Assembly: GCA_013076295.1 (NCBI GenBank)
Contig: RQOL01000859.1
Location: forward strand, 58,170-122,169
From: Sanderia malayensis
Taxonomy: Eukaryota; Cnidaria; Scyphozoa; Semaeostomeae; Pelagiidae
Length of the DNA: 64,000 nucleotides
Reading direction: 5' to 3'
The position numbers and the translations under genes were made by a program. Of this stretch, positions 58,401 through 64,000 are shown one piece after another (position 1 is the first letter of the stretch; each line of letters starts with the position of its first letter). The notes under the pieces were generated by a model that made no database searches, was not told the DNA's origin, and saw only the letters and a program-made list of their open reading frames with translations.

Positions 58401-60119
58401 ATTGTAAATGTTATTCTTGTAGACAATGGCCTCGATAGCAACAACAATGAAAATAATTATAGCCTTGTGTAAAGCTGCAACACAAAGACGTAAATATATA
58501 TATTTCAAGGGTATGGTAGTGTTAAGTATAATGTTGTGATATAATGTAAATTTTATGAAAACCCTTACGTTAAACTGTGCTCCTTTCTGTTATGTAAACA
58601 GTCACTAAAATGGAAAAGAGTAAATTGTAATTACTCTTGACATAAATGTCGACATAAATAAAGGAATCACAAAAAGAGACTCCAGTGCAGTTGTTATGAA
58701 ATCAACAAATTTGGTTACAGAGTAAATTTGTTAAAAACGGCGCCATAAATGTTTGTTCATATATTCCAGATGCATAAAACAAAAGTGATGTTTTTATCCG
58801 TGGTAAAGAGTAGGTCGTTTACATAGGTTACATTTACAAATCATTTAAAAACACAAATATCATTTCGTAATTATTGAGAGAAGTTTGTAAAAGAGAGGTG
58901 TCCGTTATTTTAAAATTGATCAAAGTGGGCCTGTTTTTATAAAGTAAACAAATAATTAAAGAGGTATAGTCAAAAGAAACAACTGCAATTAATAAATTCA
59001 TTTCTTACCGAGCCTTGTGTTTTTCAAAACTATGGTAAGAAAAAAAAGATATTAGTTATTATAAACTTGAAATATTTAATAAAAATATGATGCCTGAACA
59101 ACACGTAACCTGTTCTTGCCATGAAAAGCATGGAAAGAAGAGCAAAAATTATTGACATTATTAAGCGAAATAGCGATAAAGAAGCTTGTTAGCTTATAAT
59201 GATAGCTTGTTAGAAAAAACAACATTCATAATACTTACTCAGCGATAAATAATTCCATATATTATTAATTATAACCTATCGATAATTTGACACTAAATTA
59301 AATTAAGCAAAATCTAATTGTGCAAATAATTAGAGGCGGGATTTCTATTGTACTATGCAGCTGTCACGATTGGTTTATACACGTCACGTGTTAGAAAAGG
59401 CGGGAAACTTGTTAGTGAAAAGCAATGGTGAAAGGGAATTCCCCTTCGTCCTTCAGATTGGTTATAAAGTAGGAGGGAGAAAATGCACGTGAAATTGAAT
59501 TACATCATGGCGGCGATAGCATGCCATGCCAGTCAAGTATAGCCAGTGAGTATAGCAGAAGCAGATTGAGGAAAGGCATGGTGAGAGTCCAACTGCATCT
59601 TCTTAAATCATTTCCATCTGAAGAGTATGTATAAAGTATTTCGACTCACTGTTAAAAATGTGTTAACTCCAGTCTCATTTTCTGAGTTTAGATTGCAAAA
59701 ATCGCTTAAAAAAGAATCATACTGGGAATAAATGACCACCGTTATCTGGTGCAACTGCAACATCGCATTCATGAAAGTGAATACCATGCATTGGGTAAGT
59801 TATTAAGTTAAAAGGTTTTGCAACGAAATCATGTCAACATTTATAACTGATAAAGCTTTCTGAATTATTAGAAATATGATTTAAATATTAAAAATACTGG
59901 AACATATAATTTGGAACATTTGGAACATATAAATAAGAACATTTGGAACATATAATGAGAACAAATAGTATAGTAATAAAACTTTGACCATGCATGAACA
60001 AAAAAATGTGAAATGTTTTTCAAATTTTGGGTTTGAAAAGTAGATAATGTTAGTCAATATTTTGTGTTAATGTCAGCAGTTATAATTTTATGATGGTTTA
60101 AAAGTTTTTATTTTTTCAT
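58401..60119. other. A+T-rich region, no gene supported
   Basis: No coding frame with recognisable motif. A CpG-containing stretch at 59,380-59,600 (GTCACGTGTTAGAAAAGGCG, GGCGGCGATAGC) followed by a GTAAGT-type donor near 59,795 could be a promoter and first exon of an unknown + strand transcript. Not supported further. Confidence 0.3.
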
Positions 60120-60131
60120 GCATGGTCAAAA

Positions 60132-60530
60132 CAGGACATGTGTAAATTCGTTAGGAAACTATTCATTTACACATGTCCTGCATAATTTTTGCGGCCCTTT
60201 GGGTGGGCATGGCCACCATCAATGTTCTAGAGAATTCTTTGGTGGCCTTCCCACCCTTTTTCTCATGTTTTGGCTTTCGTTGGCCTTTGCCAACTTTGAC
60301 AAAGGCCTCCTTCTGTGATCTGTGAATACACAATTATGTTATAGGTTTTTTGGTGAAAGGATATTATGCAATATTTGGAAGACATCAATTGAACAACTGA
60401 GCTTCAAATACAGAAGGTATACTTAACTATTTCTTTGGTGGGGAGTCTTCTCCCTTCCTTGTCATGGAGGGAGAATTTTTTTGTGCTGCCCAACTCTTTG
60501 AATTGGGCAGCACACTCCCTCTTCAAACTG
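60132..60530. repeat. Cluster of hairpins overlapping the small gene's exons
   Basis: Perfect or near-perfect inverted repeats: 60,133-60,181 (CAGGACATGTGTAAAT arms, 16 bp), 60,200-60,262 (GGGTGGG-CAT/AA-GGCCACCA), 60,280-60,307 (GGCCTTTG arms), 60,447-60,477 (TTCTCCCT arms) and 60,483-60,513 (GTGCTGCCCAA arms, 11 bp). Also CATGCATGGTCAAA at 60,119 pairs with 59,987. Confidence 0.8.
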
Positions 60531-60762
60531 AAAATGTCTTTGTACGTTATTTCCTAGGATACAAAAGCAAACAATGAAAGAATTTTCCACGAAAACAATA
60601 ACCATGAAATATGAATTAATTATTGTGAATTGTGCAAAAAAACTGATCAAATATGAATGAATATATATTTGCTATAATTACCTTTGCTTCATCACCAAGC
60701 CAGATTATAATTTTTTTTTCTGGCTCAGGCTTTTTGGTTGCACTCGCAAACCTTGAAGCCAT
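60160..60762 (-). CDS. Small multi-exon gene of unknown function
   Basis: Exon a: 60,762-60,682, ATG preceded by acceptor TTTAAG|GTT, 27 codons (MASRFASATKKPEPEKKIII, WLGDEAK), donor AAG|GTAATT. Exon b: 60,553-60,423, acceptor TCCTAG|GAA, in phase, 43 codons (EITYKDIFSLKRECAAQFKE ... KFSLHDKEGRRLPTKEIV), donor GTTAA|GTATAC. A third exon starts after ATCACAG at 60,312. From the exon-b phase it would read a short basic tail with an AT-hook-like RVGRPPK; the other frame (EAFVKVGKGQRKP ... KIMQDMCK, stop at about 60,158) looks more protein-like but needs a different junction. The K-I-I-I-W-L and FSLHDKEGRRLP pattern recalls ubiquitin-like (CIDE-N/PB1-type) folds, a weak inference. Possibly a genuine host gene. 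Confidence 0.5.
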
Positions 60763-60909
60763 AATAACCTTAAAGCAAACAAATTATAGTTGTTTTTCTT
60801 TAATAAGGATAATTGGTGTGTGAAAAACAGAACATGTTTGCATGAAGTTGTACTGATACAAAATCAAAGGACAACTGCTAAACTGCAAATAGTGAAAAAG
60901 CAATAAGAT

Positions 60910-61450
60910 AATAGTGATTTAATTGGCAAGTAGTAAGTTATACATATGGTTAGTAAGTTATACATATGGTTATACATAAGTTATACATATGGTGAACATA
61001 AAAGTAATGGAGACTTTCATTATCTGAGCAACATTGAAAGAAAAGTACATACCAAAATCTGAACAATGTAAAAAATGAACGGATAAAATGCCAACTACCA
61101 AACTGCAAATACTGGAAAAAGAATAAGATAATTGTGATTGAAATGGTAAGTAGTAAGTTATACATATGTTTAGTGAAGACAATAGTAATGGAGAATCTCA
61201 TTATCCAAGTAATATTGAACTGAAAGTACATACCGAAAATGTGTGAAACGAAATAAAGAACCGAAATAAAAACAACCAGCAAGGCAACTGCCAAACTGCA
61301 AATACTGGAAAAAGAATAAGATTCTAATTGTGATTGAAATGGTAAGTAATAAGTTATACATATGGTTGGTGATCATAATAGTAAAGGAAAATCTCATTAT
61401 CCAAGTGGCATTGAACAGAAAGTACATACCGAAAATGTTTTTTCTTCAGT
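60910..61450 (-). repeat. Tandem repeat of an exon-like 190-bp segment
   Basis: Three units (about 60,910-61,080, 61,090-61,250, 61,290-61,440) each contain, on the minus strand, TTCTTTTTCCAG|TATTTGCAGTTTGG..., 60-75 bp, then (TTTTG or TTTCG)|GTATGTACTTT: an acceptor, short exon and donor. They lie upstream of the small gene and could be alternative non-coding 5' exons. Short hydrophobic frames in them are probably not real proteins. Confidence 0.6.
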
Positions 61451-62385
61451 ATAGGAAGGTTCAACAATGAAAACAATTGAAAAACTGAACTAAGACTGGA
61501 AAAGGAATATCATCAGTCATTAAATACATGGAAATAGTTGTGCATGTAATAAAAAATTGGGTATTATTTATAAATGTCTTTATTCATATGTAAAAGTATA
61601 AATAATTAGTAATGAGTTAAAAACAATTTACCTGTTGACTTGTGGCTCTACTTTTGACAATGAGGAACACGAACGGAAAATATTTTTGGCGCGTTGCGTT
61701 GTGAAGATAATTTTGAATATGAACACCATGGCAACAGATTGAAGATGGCCTCATTCGAAAATATAGATAACTGAAATCGAGGCCTCCTGGAAATGTCACA
61801 GAATGCGTAAATATTGTTAGTATGTGGGTGGAAACACCCTGGTAGTGGCCTGGTAGTCTGAAATTTAGTTATGAGAAATGACTACAGAAAATGAAGACTT
61901 TTCAAGAAAAGCATAGGTAATGTTGCACGCTTCACTGGTAAATTATATTCAGGTAAATAGCACATTTATGTTGTAAGATATACAGTTTTTGTTGCAAGTA
62001 TAAAATTTATAAGTTGAAGTCATCTCCTTTCAACCTTTGTTCTGTGTTCTTAATATTCTATCATCAATCATGCATCTTCTTCATTCTCTGTGTATTTATC
62101 AATGAAGGGTATACAAAGTATAAAGTATAAAAATATATTAACAATATTTCTATACTACAAAGTATAGAAATATATTAACAAATTGGAGAACATATGATTG
62201 CCTAGAAAGACTTAAAAAACTGCTTGAACATACTATTCAATGCAACATGAAAAATAAAATTATAAATACAATGCTACATCATACTCAAAAATACTATACA
62301 TGACCATGCAATACTATACTGTATGATACTATATATATACAATCATGCAATACTATCTTGTATCACACTATATAATATATATGTT
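61451..62385. other. A+T-rich region, no gene supported
   Basis: Low-complexity A+T-rich DNA with repeated ATACTATA and TATACAAAGTATA motifs toward 62,300. No gene seen. Confidence 0.4.
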
Positions 62386-63020
62386 GTATATTATCAAGAA
62401 ACATTGACTGACAGGGCGCACTTCGTGCGCTCATTCGCTTCCGCTCATGCCCCTTTCAACCCCACGTACAATGGGTTAGCTCGCTACGCTCGCCTGTCCA
62501 TCTATTATGAAGAAACATTGACTGATAGGGCGCACTTCGTGCGCTGCATTCGCTTACGCTCATGCCCTTTAAACCCCACGTACAATGGGTTGGCTCGCTA
62601 CGCTCGCCTGTGTATCTATTATCAAGAAACATTGACTGATAGGGCGCACTTCGTGCGCTGCATTCGCTTACGCTCATGCCCCTTTAAAGCCCACGTACAA
62701 TGGGTTGGCTCGCTACGCTCGCCTGTGTATCTATTATCAAGAAACATTGACTGATTGGGCGCACTTCGTGCGCTGCATTCGCTTCGCTCATGCCTCTTTC
62801 AACCCCACGTACAATGGGTTGGCTCGCTACGCTCGCCTGTGTATCTATTATCAAGAAACATTGACTGATTGGGCGCACTTCGTGCGCTGCATTCGCTTCG
62901 CTCATGCCTCTTTCAACCCCACGTATCATGGGTTAGCTCGCTGCGCTCGCCTGTCTTTCTATTATCAAGAAACATAGACTGATAGGGCGCACTTCGTGCG
63001 CTGCATTCGCTGACGCTCAT
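62386..63020 (+). repeat. GC-rich satellite of repeat R, second array
   Basis: Five to six 115-bp units of the same kind as at 49.6-51.0 kb, starting at TATTATCAAGAAACATTGAC. Units here share GGGTTGGCTCGCTACGC and GTGTATC variants not common in the other array, so this array has homogenised separately. Confidence 0.93.
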
Positions 63021-63263
63021 GCCCATACATACATACATACATACCTACATACATACCTACATACATACATACATACATACATACATACATACATACCTAC
63101 ATACATACATACATACATACATACATACATACCTACATACATACATACATACATACATGAGCCGGGCGCGGTCGCTTCGCTCCCTCCCCGGAGTCCCTCA
63201 AGTAAGAAAAGCTTAATCTGGTTGGCGCGCTTTGCGCGCTGCATTCGCTACCGCTCATGCCCA

Positions 63264-63295
<32 letters not shown>

Positions 63296-63430
63296 AACCT
63301 ACTATATACCTATACTATACAAAGATACTATACCTACTATATACCTATTATACAAACATACTATACTTACTATACCTACTATACAAACATACTATACCTA
63401 CTATAAAAACATACTATACCTACTATACAA
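63021..63430. repeat. ATAC microsatellites with a second R head
   Basis: (ATAC)n at 63,024-63,157, a GC-rich R head (GAGCCGGGCGCGGTCGCTTC) at 63,158-63,262, a short ATAC run, then the CTACTATACCTAC-type tract to about 63,430. Same order as at 47.7-48.4 kb. Confidence 0.93.
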
Positions 63431-63955
63431 ACATACAAACACTTTGTGAAAGTTTAAATGAGGAAAATCGTGCAATTAGCGCCTGAAAAATTCATAACTT
63501 TGACTTTGTTTTCATTGGGCCTAAGCGTTGCAAGCATGCCGAAGCAACGCTTACTACAAAAACAACAACTATTTCAACTTAAAATACAAAACAAAGCTAT
63601 CACCTGTGTTTTCTATTGTCTTCTGCAACTCTCCAGGGTCTTTGAAATAAATAGTAGTTTTTTGCAAAGATAATTCAGGTGGTAAAACACTTTGAAAGGC
63701 CCCTTTGTGTGGAAAACAAAAACACGCGTCCTCTTCTCCAAAAGTACCTGCTGCAACCGAGGGCGAAAAACGAAAAACGATCGACAACGCACGTGGGTCG
63801 CGCGAAAAGAGCCAATCAAATTACAGCAAAAGGCGAAACGGGTCTTGTGAAGAGCGAATACTTTGTTCGAAAATGGAGTTCGCAATGCGAAGTTGGAAGT
63901 TTCGCCAGCGTAAACCGTAGTTTTTTCGTGATAGCACAATTAGCAGAATAATTAG
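63430..63955 (+). repeat. Tail module of repeat R
   Basis: Matches 48,440-48,960 over about 520 bp, including AAGCGTTG-C-AGCATGCCGA, CACCTGTGTTTTCTATTGTC and GAGCCAATCAAATT. Differences and small indels are scattered evenly, with no frame conserved, so it is not coding. May continue to the window edge. Confidence 0.9.
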
Positions 63956-64000
63956 GGAATAATTCAAAATTTCAGGAGAAAATCGAAAAACAAAATCCAT

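Noticed and set aside
60132..60530. Hairpin cluster as a microRNA cluster
   Set aside because: Stems are only 8-18 bp and coincide with exons that are in phase with splice sites; kept as a question, not as ncRNA annotation.
49773..62977. Open frames in repeat R (for example ETLTDRAHFVRCIR, SLRALHSLTLMP)
   Set aside because: Products of GC-rich satellite units on either strand; start and stop vary with unit variants.
48036..63244. HTYIHTYI / MYVCMYVC open frames
   Set aside because: Translation of the ATAC microsatellite.
1..64000. tRNA, rRNA or prokaryote-type operons
   Set aside because: None was seen on either strand on reading; no tRNA-like cloverleaf with A/B boxes was recognised.

Overview
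This is a gene-poor, A+T-rich window from a metazoan genome, and most of it is mobile DNA. GT-AG introns, Q/P-rich leader exons, minisatellites, several classes of eukaryotic transposon and the absence of any prokaryotic gene layout make it eukaryotic. The set of families (integrase transposon resembling vertebrate KRBA2, THAP/YqaJ element, CR1-like LINE, Helitrons, a cc8L18.2-like multicopy gene) suggests an aquatic invertebrate, perhaps a cnidarian, but I cannot fix the taxon.

Layout. 0.2-0.8 kb: a 61-bp minisatellite. 1.85-5.6 kb: a decayed Helitron on the + strand, cut off by a CR1-like LINE (5.6-9.5 kb). The Helitron/LINE junction was then duplicated in tandem. 10.7-12.5 kb: a broken multicopy transposase-like gene with a 57-bp-arm hairpin inserted in it. 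12.5-49.6 kb: fragments of an integrase transposon (here 'host copy H', + strand), interrupted by a 31.4-kb insertion at 13,404-44,809 (here 'element G').

Element G is the main result. It has 69-bp terminal inverted repeats starting TGT and a 6-bp target duplication, CACCAG. Removing it restores the host coding sequence exactly as it reads in G's own copy of the gene. G's gene (minus strand, 44,545 to 39,296) is one reading frame joining a DD35E integrase, a Josephin-like cysteine protease and a Ulp1/C48-like cysteine protease, with four exons. It now carries two in-frame stops and a lost splice donor. Downstream of it, the two-protease half has been amplified with a 55-bp minisatellite into three extra cassettes (28.3-39.1 kb), each ending in the same snapback palindrome. 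Other passengers inside G are a complete but broken THAP transposase + SWIM-YqaJ-Ulp1 element (13.65-18.36 kb), an inverted-repeat element (19.8-21.7 kb), an RFX-like winged-helix/protein-kinase pseudogene (23.1-24.8 kb) and a small MITE.

Right part. Host copy H also contains a 1.27-kb TTAA-duplicating element and a compound repeat ('R') built of GC-rich 80-115-bp units, ATAC tracts and a 0.5-kb tail. R recurs at 49.6-51.0 and 62.4-64.0 kb. A better preserved Helitron lies on the minus strand at 53.3-58.35 kb. A small multi-exon gene, not of any transposon type I know, lies at 60.2-60.8 kb. The remaining stretches are A+T-rich with no gene I can support. Almost every coding region is broken, so I annotate most as pseudogenes.
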